Origin: Neorhizobium alkalisoli
GTDB taxonomy: Bacteria; Pseudomonadota; Alphaproteobacteria; Rhizobiales; Rhizobiaceae
Direction of reading: 5' to 3'
NCBI RefSeq assembly: GCF_007829835.1
Contig: NZ_VIWP01000001.1
Coordinates: forward strand, 682,001-746,000
DNA: 64,000 nucleotides
How positions within the stretch are numbered: position 1 is the stretch's first letter; every line of letters starts with the position of its first letter. The notes beneath the pieces were generated by a model. It did not search any database, was not told where the DNA came from, and saw nothing but the letters and a program-made list of their open reading frames with translations. The translations under genes and the position numbers were made by a program. Positions 35,711 to 45,361 of the stretch are shown in pieces.

Positions 35711-37069
35711 ATGACCGTCATCGAAACCATCGCAAACTGGTGCTCCGCACCGCCGACCAGCAGTGACACTGCCCGCCGTCTGGGGCGTGAAGCGATCGCC
35801 GATACGATCGCCTGCATGTATGCAGGCCGCAAGGATATGAGCACGCAAGCCGTTGCCGACGCCTTCGGCTGGCAATTGGCGGGCGAGGCGGCACTTGTCA
35901 CCGGCGGCCGGCAGTCACCATCCGTGGCCGCGCTGGTCAATGGCACGGCGGCCCATGCCCTCGATTATGATGACAATTTCCGGCCGGGCATGAGCCATGC
36001 ATCGGCGGTCATCGTGCCGGCTCTGCTCGCGATCACCGATCGAGTTGGCGCCAGCGGCCGCATGCTGGTCGATGCCTATCTCGTTGCTCTGCAGGCGCAG
36101 GCCTTTGTCGGAAGCGGTGTCGCCGGCTCACATTACACTGCCGGTTGGCATGGGACCTCGACCGTCGGCAGCATCGGCACGGCGGCCGGGGTTGCAAAGC
36201 TGCTCGGGCTCGATGCCATTGGCATCGCACGGGCGCTGTCGCTCGGCGCCAGCATGGCCTCCGGCACGAAGGGGCAGTTCGGCACCCCCGTAAAACCGTT
36301 CCATGCGGGCATGGCGGCACGCAATGCCGTCGAGGCGGCTTTGCTGGCAGCGGAAGGTCTTCGCGGAAGACTTGATATTCTGGAAGGCGAACAGGGTTTT
36401 CTGGAAATGTTCGGCGGCAGCCGGCCTGTCGGCTACGATGTCGATGAAATCGCTGCAACGCGCGAACACACGATCGAAACGGTCGGCGTGATGCCGAAAA
36501 TGCATCCCTGCTGCGGTTCGACCCATCTCATCGTCGACGCTGTTCTCGACCTGATGCAGGAGAAGACAATCGAACCCGACGCGATCACCTCTGCCGAATG
36601 CCATGTCGGCATCGCCAATTACCGCAACCTTGCCTATTCCGAGCCGAAGGACGAGATGCAGGCGCGGTTTTCCATGCAATATTGCCTCGCATTGGCGCTT
36701 CGCAAGAAGACGCTCTCCCTCTCGGACTTCACACCTAGCGCGGTCGGGAGTTTTGCAAGCGATCCGCTGCTGCCGAAAATTTCCATGACGCATTACAGCG
36801 CCGAGGAAGAAGCTGCCGCAAAATCCCATCTGCCGCACAAGCTGAAAATCACACTGGCAGACGGGACGGTGCTGGAAACGCAGCGCGCAGCCGCACGCGG
36901 TGGTCTAACGGATCCGTTCTCGGATGCTGCGCGCGGTACAAAGATCGGAGATTGCCTTGACGACGTGGCGAATGTCGACGTGATCAAGGCAAAGCTGGAG
37001 CAGCTTGACGATCAGCCCGACCTGCATTTTCTCGGGGCGATTTTCGATCGCCGCGCCGACGCCGCCTGA
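35711..37069 (+). CDS. MmgE/PrpD-family protein
   Basis: A 452-residue member of the family that includes 2-methylcitrate dehydratase PrpD, MmgE and cis-aconitate decarboxylase. The substrate-pocket stretch AAHALDYDDNFRPG is conserved, as are GSGVAGSHY and KMHPCCGSTHLIVDA. There are no other methylcitrate-cycle genes, so a different hydroxy-acid dehydratase or isomerase role is likely. It is 96 bases after the serine hydrolase on the same strand and converges with a LysR gene 6 bases away. Confidence 0.88.
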   Translation: MTVIETIANWCSAPPTSSDTARRLGREAIADTIACMYAGRKDMSTQAVADAFGWQLAGEAALVTGGRQSPSVAALVNGTAAHALDYDDNFRPGMSHASAVIVPALLAITDRVGASGRMLVDAYLVALQAQAFVGSGVAGSHYTAGWHGTSTVGSIGTAAGVAKLLGLDAIGIARALSLGASMASGTKGQFGTPVKPFHAGMAARNAVEAALLAAEGLRGRLDILEGEQGFLEMFGGSRPVGYDVDEIAATREHTIETVGVMPKMHPCCGSTHLIVDAVLDLMQEKTIEPDAITSAECHVGIANYRNLAYSEPKDEMQARFSMQYCLALALRKKTLSLSDFTPSAVGSFASDPLLPKISMTHYSAEEEAAAKSHLPHKLKITLADGTVLETQRAAARGGLTDPFSDAARGTKIGDCLDDVANVDVIKAKLEQLDDQPDLHFLGAIFDRRADAA

Positions 37070-37075
37070 AAGCGT

Positions 37076-38005
37076 TCAGGGCAGAGCGACGCGGTCGGCC
37101 AGCATCCCGACCTCCTCTGCCCTGTTCCAGAACCGGCCAGCGCTTTTGCATCGCAGACGGAAGGAACGGTAGAGCCTGATCTCCACGACCATGTCATAGG
37201 CGGGATCGGCAGCTCTCACGAGCTGCTTGTTCCGGATCTCGTTGACGGCAAGGCTTTCGGGAATCCAGGCGACACCGTGGCCGGCAACGGCCATGGCCTT
37301 CAGCGCGGCGGACATGGCGTTTTCATAAACGGTGTTGAGCTGGAAGGGCGCCCTTTCGAAAATCGTCTTCGGCAAGGCCTGGGCAAAGAAGGAACTGTCC
37401 CGGTAGCTGAGATAGTTCACCGGCGCCCCACCGATCTTCAGCTGATGCACGGGCTGACCAGTCTCGTCCGGCGCGGAAATGGCAATCACGCGTTCGGATC
37501 CCAGCGTCAGATAGGGATGTTCCGCCAGATCGCGTATCGCCGGCACGCATTCATGCGCATAGGTCAGCAGAAAATCGCACTCGTTGCGAAGCAGTTTCGA
37601 GACATTTCCGGAAAACGAGGAATAGGCTTCGGCAAAACGGGTCCGGAACGGTTCGCCCAATGCCTCGACCTTTTCCATCCACAGGGGGAAAAAGGTCAGG
37701 ACCAGCGTGCTCATCGTTGCGAAGGAAAGCACTTCTTCAGGCGCGCTATGCTTCTGCAGCGTTTCTTCCCGAAGCGCCGAAATCGTGTCGACCGCCTTGC
37801 GTGCCCGCGGCAGAAAACTTTCGCCGGCCGGTGTGAGGCGAACGGGATAAGTCGAGCGATCGACCAGCGGCAGGCCTGCCCATTGCTCAAGCTGCTTGAT
37901 ACGGCGGCTAAGCGCCGACTGGGTGATATTCCGGTCCTCGGCGGCAGCCGTGAAATTCATGAAATGGCTGAGAGAGAGGAAATCCTCTAACCACTTCACT
38001 TCCAT
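37076..38005 (-). CDS. LysR-family transcriptional regulator
   Basis: 309 residues. The N-terminal winged HTH is classical (WLEDFLSLSHFMNFTAAAED through QSALSRRIKQLEQWAGLPLV), followed by a LysR substrate-binding domain. It ends 6 bases from the MmgE/PrpD gene, with which it is convergent. It may control the upstream peptide block, but that block's promoter is 13 kb away, so the link rests only on proximity. Confidence 0.92.
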   Translation of the reverse strand: MEVKWLEDFLSLSHFMNFTAAAEDRNITQSALSRRIKQLEQWAGLPLVDRSTYPVRLTPAGESFLPRARKAVDTISALREETLQKHSAPEEVLSFATMSTLVLTFFPLWMEKVEALGEPFRTRFAEAYSSFSGNVSKLLRNECDFLLTYAHECVPAIRDLAEHPYLTLGSERVIAISAPDETGQPVHQLKIGGAPVNYLSYRDSSFFAQALPKTIFERAPFQLNTVYENAMSAALKAMAVAGHGVAWIPESLAVNEIRNKQLVRAADPAYDMVVEIRLYRSFRLRCKSAGRFWNRAEEVGMLADRVALP

Positions 38006-38302
38006 GGAATGTCTCCGTATCGCTGACCAAAGGGAAACATGTCACGGTGCGACTTGCCCCGCAAGTCGGACGCCGGAAGTGGCTTGGCAGTCTGCTGCCG
38101 GAGAGGTCACGGATGCTCACGGCAAATCGGAAAATCGCCTCGATATCCTATCCGCAACGGCGCCATTTGGCGGCTGCGTTGAACGATATGAATGTAATTT
38201 GAAGATTGCTCACCAAAAGATTTGCTGCATCGCAAAATCGTTTTGACAGTGCCTGACCCGGGTGCTTTTCGTGTCGTCTCAAGCGAAGCCCCAGGTACAT
38301 TG
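38006..38302. other. Divergent intergenic region, LysR / giant kinase
   Basis: Holds the promoters for the LysR gene and the large kinase gene. No RNA gene, clear repeat or good ORF is visible. Confidence 0.5.
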
Positions 38303-41300
38303 ATGACATACGCTTTTGGAAACCGGCAGATTTTTGGTCGGGATGCCGAACTCGACATGCTCCTCCAGGCCTATAAGCGCGTCGCGCAGACGGGTTTTGG
38401 CGAAATCGTCCTGATCGGCGGCGCCGCCGGCTTCGGCAAGACTTCGCTGGTCAACGCATTTCTGTCGGCGAATGGTACGATACGCCATGCCATCGGCAAG
38501 GCCGATGAGGCTTTTCAGCGGGTTCCTTATAGTGCGGTTCTCAAGGCGCTTGGCACATTGCTGCCGGCGCAGGCGATCGAGGAATTCGCGTCTGTCCGCG
38601 ATGCCGGCTCGCTGGCCGCCGCCAACAGGGTCAAGGACCGGCTCATCGCTGCCATTCAGTCCTGCGCGTCACCGCAATCGCCCCTCGTCCTCTTGATCGA
38701 CGATCTTCACTGGCTCGACGAAAGCTCCATGCAGCTCATGCGCTCGCTGTCCGAGCGTGGTTTTCGAGACATGCTGGTTGTCGGAGCCTATCGAAACGAC
38801 GACCAGACGAATTTCGGCGATGCCGGCCTTGAGAGCTTTCTCGGCGACACCGCGGTGCGCGTCACCGACATCACCCTCAAGACGCTTGCCTACGAAGCGG
38901 TCGAAGGCCTCGTTTCCTCGAAACAGTTCGGAGAAACGACCGGGCCACTGGCGCGGCTGGTCCAGTCCGTCGCCGCCGGCAATCCGTTTCATATCCAGCT
39001 CATCCTGAATGTCCTTGGCCGGGCCGAAACCGCACCGGATCTCGCCCAGTTCGTTTCGGATCAGAAGAACTGGAGCCTCAATGCGCTTTTGAGCCGTATC
39101 GTCACGGAGCTGCCGGCCGAGACACGGCGTCTCCTCGAATTTGCAGCCTGCATCGGCTTTACCGGCGAAAACGCCCTGATGATGTCCACGACGGGTATCT
39201 CGTCCGAAGTCTTCGCCCGCGCCGTGGAACCGGCAATCCTGCTTGGTCTTCTGCAGACGGAGGATGCCGCCTGGGAATTCTCGCATGATGCCGTGCGCGA
39301 GCATATCCGCGCCAATCTCAGCAAGGCGGAGCGTACTGAAAGGCACGCTTGCATCGCCAGATCCATGCTGAGCCTGAAAGCGTCATCGACGGATCAGCAG
39401 CTGGCCGTGGCCGAACAGATCGTGAAGGCCAAGCACAGCCCGATCCTGCTTGAAGATCTCTCCCCGGCCCTTGCTGCCCTCGACAGGGCGGCAAAGATCG
39501 CAAAGGCGGTGGGCGCTCTCGACGGCGCCCTGCGATATGCCGAAAAGGGTATCGAACTCGTCTCGCTGCTGGATATATCCGACAGATATCACTGGATTTT
39601 TGCGGAACTGCGATGCGCCATCCTGGTCGACCGCCATGGCGCGGCGGTCGATGATCACGAACTGGAGCGGCTGGTCGAACATGCCGAGTCGGCGCCGGAG
39701 AGGGCCAGGGCCGCCCGGTTGAAGGCGGCAGTTCTGATCCTGCGAGGGCATTTCGAGCAGGCGATCGAAGTCGCGCTGACGGGGCTTGCCTTGCTCGATG
39801 TCAGGCTTACGAGAAAACCGTCCGCCACCGAGCTCGATTGTGCGCACAAGGCGGTGTCTGCCGCAGTCGGAAAACTGAAGCTCGAAACAATCTCCGAGCA
39901 GCCTCGCCTTATCGATGAAACGGTCATGGTGGCCATGGATCTTCTGGCGACCCTGCAATCCTCGTTCTTCTCGGATGACGGGCTGAAATTCCTGCATACG
40001 GCCAAGATCGTCGAGCTGTCTGCAACCCATGGCGTCAGCGAGGCGACCTGTTACGGCCTGGCGTGGTGCGGTGTATGCGTCGCCAGCGAATACCGCGATT
40101 TCGAGATGGCGCTGGCCATGGCGGAGGCAGCCGTGGCGCTCTCGCAGAGCCATTCCTTCCAGGCCTACAGGACATCGGCACTTGTCGCGCTGGATCAGGT
40201 TTCCGTCTGGCTACGCCCGCTTTCCTATTCGCTTTCGCGCGCCAAGGAAGCATTCGAGCATGGCAAGAACAGCGGCGATATCAGCATGGCATGTTATGCC
40301 ACGAACCATATCGTTTCCGATCTTCTCGCCATGGGCGCGCCTCTTTCAGTGGTCAGCAACGAGGCCAATCGCGGCATTGCGATGGCGCGAAGCGTCGGCT
40401 TCGAGGAGGTCATCCGCATCCTTGAGGTCCAGCTCGCTTTTGTCGAAGGCCTGAAGGATTGCGCAAGGGAGCCCGGCTCCATCGTCGCGATTGCCACGTC
40501 GGATGCCGCTTCGGAAATGTCACCGCTGGTGTTCTGGGGACACCTGTTCGAGGGCATCTCGCAATTTTATTGCGGACGAATTGCACTCGCGGCGAAATCC
40601 CTCGCAGAAGCGCGCAAATGGAAATGGACGACACCGGCCCATATTCACCTCGCCGACCTGCATTTTTACGCAGCGCTCTCCGATCGCATGCTGGGGATCG
40701 ATGCGCCGGAAAACGAAGGGCAAGGCATCCTTCGTGACCTCGCCGAACAGAACCCGTCGACATTCGCGAACAAGGTCGCCTTTATCGACGCCGAACTCGC
40801 CCGTGCCGCCGGCGATACGATCGGAGCGCTTCGCCAGTACGAACTCTCGATCAAGGCTGCGAAACAAGCCGGCTTCCTGCACGAGCTTGCGCTTGTCCAC
40901 GAACGTGTCGGCCGTCTTGCGCTTGATATCGGTCTTTCATTTTCGGCCTTCAGCCACATTCGACAGGCACAGGCAAACTATCAGAAATGGGGGGCGGAGC
41001 AGCAGGCCGATCGCCTTCGCAGGGAATTCGCCGAGGTGTTTTCGGTCCCCGTCGATGTCGAGCTTCCCGACCAGAGCATTCCGCCGATCGAAAGAGCAGA
41101 TTCGCTGATCAACGATCTGATCAGCGCCGCCATCGAATATTCCGGTGCGATGCGCGGACAGTTGATCAGCGTGGATGGCGATACATACAGTGTCATTGCA
41201 AGCACGCGTTTCCGTGACGGGCTGACAAGCTTCACGACCGAACCGACCCTTCTGACACATGAAATGGCGCCGGCATCGATCATCAAGCTGGTCGTCGAAT

Positions 41301-42334
41301 CCGCCCGCTCGCTTCGCTACGGCAATGCGCTGGCCGAGGCCGGAGATATCCATGCCGCCAGCCTGAGCGAATGCTCCGTCCGGTCGCTGTTATGCGTTCC
41401 GCTGATGGACGGAAACAGGGTGTTTGGCGTCCTGTATCTGGAAAACAATGCCGTCAGCGACGCCTTCTCCCTTGAGGCGGAGCAGGCAATCGAGCTCTTC
41501 GCCATCGCGACGACGGAATCAATCCGGTTGAAGGCGCAGCTGCAGGAACAGCACCGCGGCAGCAGCGCGAAAAAGGCACGGGAAAGCGCCATTACCAATG
41601 CACGCGCCGAGCTGATCAAGAATTCGCATGTCAGTGTGCTCGGAGGAATGGCGGCGTCGATCGTGCACGAGATCAACCAGCCGCTGTCGGCCATTGTGAC
41701 ATTCGCCCATTCCGGCATTCGCTGGCTGAAGCAGCCAGTGCCGCAGATTGAAAACGCGATCTCGAATTTTACCAGGATCGAGCAATCCGGCGTTCGGGCC
41801 AGCAACATCATTTCCGCACTGCGCGCCCTGGCGAAGCAGGCGCCTGCCAATCTCGAATTCATCGATCTCAAGGATGTCGTGAATGATGTCCTGGCGGTCG
41901 TCGAGACAGACAGCCGAACCCAGAGTGTCGAGATCGAGTGCGAGCTTGCCGAAGGCGGGTTGCTGTTCGCAGATCCGATCCAGGTCCAGCAGGTGGTGCT
42001 GAACCTGATGACCAATGCGATCGACGCGATGGATGCACTGACGACTGGTCGGCGGCTGAAAATCGCAAGCGAGATCAGGGATTCCTTCGTGATCCTTGCG
42101 GTGACCGACACAGGCAGCGGCGTGCCGCCCTCCGTGCGGGAATCGATCTTCGACCCGTTCTTCACGACGAAGGACAAGGGTCTGGGTATGGGGCTTGCCA
42201 TCTGCAAGACCATTGCCGAAGTCCATGGCGGCAGCCTTGGCATCGGAAGCTCGAACGCATCGGGCACGACGATGATCTTCCGCCTGCCTCTGACGGCTCG
42301 TCCGGCCGGTGATGGTTCGGACATCGCAGCCTAG
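38303..42334 (+). CDS. Giant AAA-ATPase/GAF sensor histidine kinase
   Basis: About 1343 residues from ATG 38303 (a TTG 81 bases upstream is in frame). Order: STAND/AAA-type ATPase at the N-terminus with Walker A GGAAGFGKTS (39-48) and Walker B LLIDDLHWLD (near 130); a long helical TPR-like middle (~300-930); GAF domain (~938-1085); HisKA with VHEINQPLSAIVTF, H1122; HATPase with NLMTNAIDAMDAL, DTGSGVP and GLGMGLAIC. Similar proteins often carry an N-terminal Ser/Thr kinase domain, absent here. No membrane segments. The NodV/FixL-type HEINQPL class usually pairs with FixJ/NodW-type regulators; none is adjacent, but one lies at 61259. Confidence 0.88.
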   Translation: MTYAFGNRQIFGRDAELDMLLQAYKRVAQTGFGEIVLIGGAAGFGKTSLVNAFLSANGTIRHAIGKADEAFQRVPYSAVLKALGTLLPAQAIEEFASVRDAGSLAAANRVKDRLIAAIQSCASPQSPLVLLIDDLHWLDESSMQLMRSLSERGFRDMLVVGAYRNDDQTNFGDAGLESFLGDTAVRVTDITLKTLAYEAVEGLVSSKQFGETTGPLARLVQSVAAGNPFHIQLILNVLGRAETAPDLAQFVSDQKNWSLNALLSRIVTELPAETRRLLEFAACIGFTGENALMMSTTGISSEVFARAVEPAILLGLLQTEDAAWEFSHDAVREHIRANLSKAERTERHACIARSMLSLKASSTDQQLAVAEQIVKAKHSPILLEDLSPALAALDRAAKIAKAVGALDGALRYAEKGIELVSLLDISDRYHWIFAELRCAILVDRHGAAVDDHELERLVEHAESAPERARAARLKAAVLILRGHFEQAIEVALTGLALLDVRLTRKPSATELDCAHKAVSAAVGKLKLETISEQPRLIDETVMVAMDLLATLQSSFFSDDGLKFLHTAKIVELSATHGVSEATCYGLAWCGVCVASEYRDFEMALAMAEAAVALSQSHSFQAYRTSALVALDQVSVWLRPLSYSLSRAKEAFEHGKNSGDISMACYATNHIVSDLLAMGAPLSVVSNEANRGIAMARSVGFEEVIRILEVQLAFVEGLKDCAREPGSIVAIATSDAASEMSPLVFWGHLFEGISQFYCGRIALAAKSLAEARKWKWTTPAHIHLADLHFYAALSDRMLGIDAPENEGQGILRDLAEQNPSTFANKVAFIDAELARAAGDTIGALRQYELSIKAAKQAGFLHELALVHERVGRLALDIGLSFSAFSHIRQAQANYQKWGAEQQADRLRREFAEVFSVPVDVELPDQSIPPIERADSLINDLISAAIEYSGAMRGQLISVDGDTYSVIASTRFRDGLTSFTTEPTLLTHEMAPASIIKLVVESARSLRYGNALAEAGDIHAASLSECSVRSLLCVPLMDGNRVFGVLYLENNAVSDAFSLEAEQAIELFAIATTESIRLKAQLQEQHRGSSAKKARESAITNARAELIKNSHVSVLGGMAASIVHEINQPLSAIVTFAHSGIRWLKQPVPQIENAISNFTRIEQSGVRASNIISALRALAKQAPANLEFIDLKDVVNDVLAVVETDSRTQSVEIECELAEGGLLFADPIQVQQVVLNLMTNAIDAMDALTTGRRLKIASEIRDSFVILAVTDTGSGVPPSVRESIFDPFFTTKDKGLGMGLAICKTIAEVHGGSLGIGSSNASGTTMIFRLPLTARPAGDGSDIAA

Positions 42335-42350
42335 GATCGTGCCTGCGTCC

Positions 42351-42384
42351 GCTGGCAAAAGATTTGGTGACGTCCTTTGCCAGC
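42351..42384. terminator. Hairpin after the giant kinase gene
   Basis: A 9-bp perfect stem (GCTGGCAAA / TTTGCCAGC) with a 16-base loop, 17 bases past the kinase stop. It is the first of two hairpins between convergent genes. Confidence 0.5.
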
Positions 42385-42390
42385 TAGGTC

Positions 42391-42421
42391 TTTCAGCGCA
42401 TGGGGTGTTCATGCGCTGAAA
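42391..42421. terminator. Bidirectional terminator between the kinase and poxB
   Basis: A 12-bp perfect stem (TTTCAGCGCATG / CATGCGCTGAAA) with a 7-base loop, 9 bases before the poxB stop codon. It is symmetric with A/T-rich ends, as expected for a terminator shared by convergent genes. Confidence 0.7.
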
Positions 42422-42429
42422 ATATCGGA

Positions 42430-44157
42430 TCATCTCTCAAGGAAGTTGGAGAGCGTCAGGTCGACGAGCTCGTCACCGCGGCCATTCATGACGGTGCGCA
42501 GCGCCCAGAGGCTGAAACCCTTGACCTGCTCCGCCTTGATCTGCGGCGGCATGGAAAGCTCCTGGGTATTGGTCACGACATCCAGCAGGGCAGGCCCGTC
42601 ATGGGCCAGGATATCCTTGATGGCATCCTCCAGTTCCGACGGATCCTCGACACGAAGCGCATGAACACCGACGGACCGCGCGAAATCCGCGAAGTTCGGG
42701 TTCTTCAGCTCCGTTCCTGTCTCAAGGAAGCCGGATGCCTTCATTTCCATGGCGACAAAACCAAGCGTCGAGTTGTTGAAGATGATGATCTTCACGGGCA
42801 GATCCTGCTGCACGAGCGTCAGGAAATCGCCCATCAGCATCGAAAACCCGCCATCGCCCGAAAGGCTGATGATCTGCCGGCCTGGATAGGCAGACTGCGC
42901 GCCGATCGCCTGCGGCATGGCGTTGGCCATCGATCCATGGGCGAGGGAGCCGATCATCCGGCGCTTGCCGTTCATCTTCAGATAACGTGCGGCCCAGATC
43001 GTCGGCGTGCCGACATCGAAGGTGAAGACCGCATCTTCGGAAGCGTGATCGCTGACGAGCTTTGCCAGATATTGCGGATGGATCTTGCGGCCGGCCTTGC
43101 CGGTGGCAAGGTCATCCAGCCCGGCCCGCGCCTTGACGTAGCGCTCCTTGCAATAGTCGAGATAGGCCTTGTTCGGGTTTGCCTCGACCAGCGGGAAGAC
43201 GGCCTCGATCGTCGACTTGACGTCGCCGACAAGAGCAAGGTCGAGCGACACGCGCCGGCCGAGATTTTCCGGGCGCAGATCCACCTGCACGACCTTGGCA
43301 TGCGAGGGGAAGAACTGGCGATAGGGAAAGTCTGTGCCCAGCATGACGAGCGTATCGCAATCATGCATGGCGGCGTAGCCGGAGGAAAAGCCGATCAGGC
43401 CGGTCATGCCGACATCATAGGGATTGTCCCATTCGACATGTTCCTTGCCGCCGAGCGCGTGGACGATCGGCGCCTGCAGGCGTTCGGCAAGCTTCAGCAG
43501 CTCGGCATGGGCGCCCTGGCAACCGCGGCCGCAGAACAGGGTCGTCTTCGAGCTGCCATTGAGGATATCGGCGAAACGGACGATTTCGCTCGGCGGCGGC
43601 GTGACGGATGGCTGCGGCAGCGCGAATGTGGCCGGCTGGGAGATCTTGCCGCTGAACTCGGAAAGCGCCACGTCCCCCGGGATGACGATGACGGCGACGC
43701 CGCGCTTGCCGACCGCCGCACGGATCGCCGATTCCAGCACGCCCGGGAGCTGGTCCGGGTGGCTGACCATTTCGCAGAAATGGCTGCATTCGCGGAAGAG
43801 CTGGTCCGGATGGGTTTCCTGAAAATAACCGCGACCGATTTCGGCCGAAGGGATCTGGGCGGCGATGGCGAGAACCGGAACGCGCGAGCGATGGCAATCG
43901 AAAAGACCGTTGATCAGATGCAGATTGCCCGGTCCGCAACTGCCGGCGCAGACGGCCAGCTGACCGGTCAGATGCGCCTCGGCGCCGGCGGCAAAAGCGG
44001 CTGTTTCCTCATGCCGCGTGTGGACCCATTCGATATCCTTGCGAACGCGCAACGACTCCGTCAGGCCATTCAGACTGTCGCCAACGACGCCGTAGATGCG
44101 CTGTACGCCGGCGGCGTGAAGAATTTCGGTTATGACGTCTGCTGCCTTCGTGGCCAT
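42430..44157 (-). CDS. poxB: Pyruvate:quinone oxidoreductase (pyruvate oxidase type, TPP enzyme)
   Basis: A 575-residue thiamine-diphosphate enzyme of the PoxB group, oxidising pyruvate to acetate and CO2 with electrons to quinone. The catalytic glutamate is in [11 protein letters not shown] (near 50), and the TPP/Mg motif starts at [12 protein letters not shown] and ends [14 protein letters not shown] lies 6 bases before the ATG. It follows the cydAB-DUF2474 genes by 52 bases on the same strand and is probably in that operon. The C-terminal membrane-binding helix is not certain, and related decarboxylases cannot be excluded. Confidence 0.88.
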   Translation of the reverse strand: MATKAADVITEILHAAGVQRIYGVVGDSLNGLTESLRVRKDIEWVHTRHEETAAFAAGAEAHLTGQLAVCAGSCGPGNLHLINGLFDCHRSRVPVLAIAAQIPSAEIGRGYFQETHPDQLFRECSHFCEMVSHPDQLPGVLESAIRAAVGKRGVAVIVIPGDVALSEFSGKISQPATFALPQPSVTPPPSEIVRFADILNGSSKTTLFCGRGCQGAHAELLKLAERLQAPIVHALGGKEHVEWDNPYDVGMTGLIGFSSGYAAMHDCDTLVMLGTDFPYRQFFPSHAKVVQVDLRPENLGRRVSLDLALVGDVKSTIEAVFPLVEANPNKAYLDYCKERYVKARAGLDDLATGKAGRKIHPQYLAKLVSDHASEDAVFTFDVGTPTIWAARYLKMNGKRRMIGSLAHGSMANAMPQAIGAQSAYPGRQIISLSGDGGFSMLMGDFLTLVQQDLPVKIIIFNNSTLGFVAMEMKASGFLETGTELKNPNFADFARSVGVHALRVEDPSELEDAIKDILAHDGPALLDVVTNTQELSMPPQIKAEQVKGFSLWALRTVMNGRGDELVDLTLSNFLER

Positions 44158-44209
44158 GGTCTACTCCTTGATAGGTCAGTCGGTGTTTTGGGGCGTGAAT
44201 CCGGCGGGG

Positions 44210-44350
44210 CTATTCGGTCAGTCCCGCCAGGGACATGATGAAACGGAAGATCATGGCGAAGACGCCGAGGCCGATGACGGACAGGCACCAGATGGCGACC
44301 ATCCATCCAAAGCGCTTGACCGGTCCGTGAACGAGGCTGCGGATCGCCAT
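44210..44350 (-). CDS. DUF2474-type small membrane protein of the bd oxidase operon
   Basis: A 46-residue protein with one membrane helix (MVAIWCLSVIGLGVFAMIFR), basic N-terminus, and the stop TAG at 44210. Its start ATG overlaps the cydB stop by one base. Position and size match the DUF2474 proteins found after CIO-type cydAB genes, functional analogues of CydX. It probably stabilises the oxidase. Confidence 0.8.
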   Translation of the reverse strand: MAIRSLVHGPVKRFGWMVAIWCLSVIGLGVFAMIFRFIMSLAGLTE

Positions 44351-45360
44351 CAGTGATAGCCCTCGCCAACCGCCTGCTTGCCGCGGAACACGTAATAGGA
44401 CCAGGCCGTGTAGACGAGGATGACTGGAATGATCAGGAGCGTGCCGACCAGAGCAAAACCCATGCTCTCCGGCGGAGCGGCGGCCTGCCAGATAGTGATC
44501 GACGGCGGGATGATATTGGGCCACATGCTGATCGCCAGCCCCGTATAACCCAGGAAGATCATCAGCAGCGCCAGAATGAAGGGGGCTGCATGCACCTCCC
44601 GGCTGCGCAGGACACGCAGGTGAAGCCAGGTCGCGCCCAGAACCAGAACGGGGACAGGGGCGAAATAGAAGAGGTTTGGAAAGCTCAGCCAGCGCGTGGC
44701 GACCTGCGGATGTTCGAGCGGCGTCCAGATGCTGACGATGATGATGATCGCGAGGAGCGCGATCGAAACCCACTGTGCCAGATCACGCATGCGGCGTTGC
44801 AGGTCGCCAATCGTCTTCATGATCAGCCAGGTCGACCCGAGAAGCGCATAAGCGACCATCAGGGCAAAGCCGGTAAAAATGCTGAACGGCGTGAAGCAGT
44901 CGAGTGCCGTGCCGGCAAAGGTCGTGCCGTCGAGTTCGAAACCGTTGATGAAGGCGCCGAGTGCGACACCCTGCGAGAAGGTCGCGATATAGGAGCCCCA
45001 GGCAAAGGCCTTGTCCCAGAAGGGCTTGTGCCGGTCGGAGGCCTTGAAGCGGAACTCGAAGGAGACGCCACGCCAGATCAGGCCGGCGAGCATGAACATC
45101 AGGGGCAGATAAAGCGCGCTGAGCAGGAAGCCGTAGGCCAGCGGAAAGGCTGCGAACATCGCCGCCCCACCCAGCACGAGCCAGGTCTCGTTGCCATCCC
45201 AGACCGGCGCCACGGTATTGACCATGACGTCACGCTCCTGGCGGTCGGAGACGAAGGGAAAGAGGATGCCGATCCCGAGATCGAAACCATCCATGATCAC
45301 ATACATCATGACGCCGAAGGCGATGATGACCGCCCAGATGAGGGGAAGATCGATACCCAT
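44350..45360 (-). CDS. cydB: Cytochrome bd-type quinol oxidase subunit II
   Basis: 336 residues from ATG 45360 (GGAG 7 bases upstream). It is the second subunit of a bd-type quinol oxidase, with the family opening MGIDLPLIWAVIIAFGVMMY, then VIMDGFDLGIG and VAPVWDGNETWLVLGG. Eight to nine membrane helices are apparent. It lies one base after cydA and overlaps the DUF2474 gene, so the three are co-translated. Confidence 0.95.
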   Translation of the reverse strand: MGIDLPLIWAVIIAFGVMMYVIMDGFDLGIGILFPFVSDRQERDVMVNTVAPVWDGNETWLVLGGAAMFAAFPLAYGFLLSALYLPLMFMLAGLIWRGVSFEFRFKASDRHKPFWDKAFAWGSYIATFSQGVALGAFINGFELDGTTFAGTALDCFTPFSIFTGFALMVAYALLGSTWLIMKTIGDLQRRMRDLAQWVSIALLAIIIIVSIWTPLEHPQVATRWLSFPNLFYFAPVPVLVLGATWLHLRVLRSREVHAAPFILALLMIFLGYTGLAISMWPNIIPPSITIWQAAAPPESMGFALVGTLLIIPVILVYTAWSYYVFRGKQAVGEGYH

Positions 45361-45361
45361 C

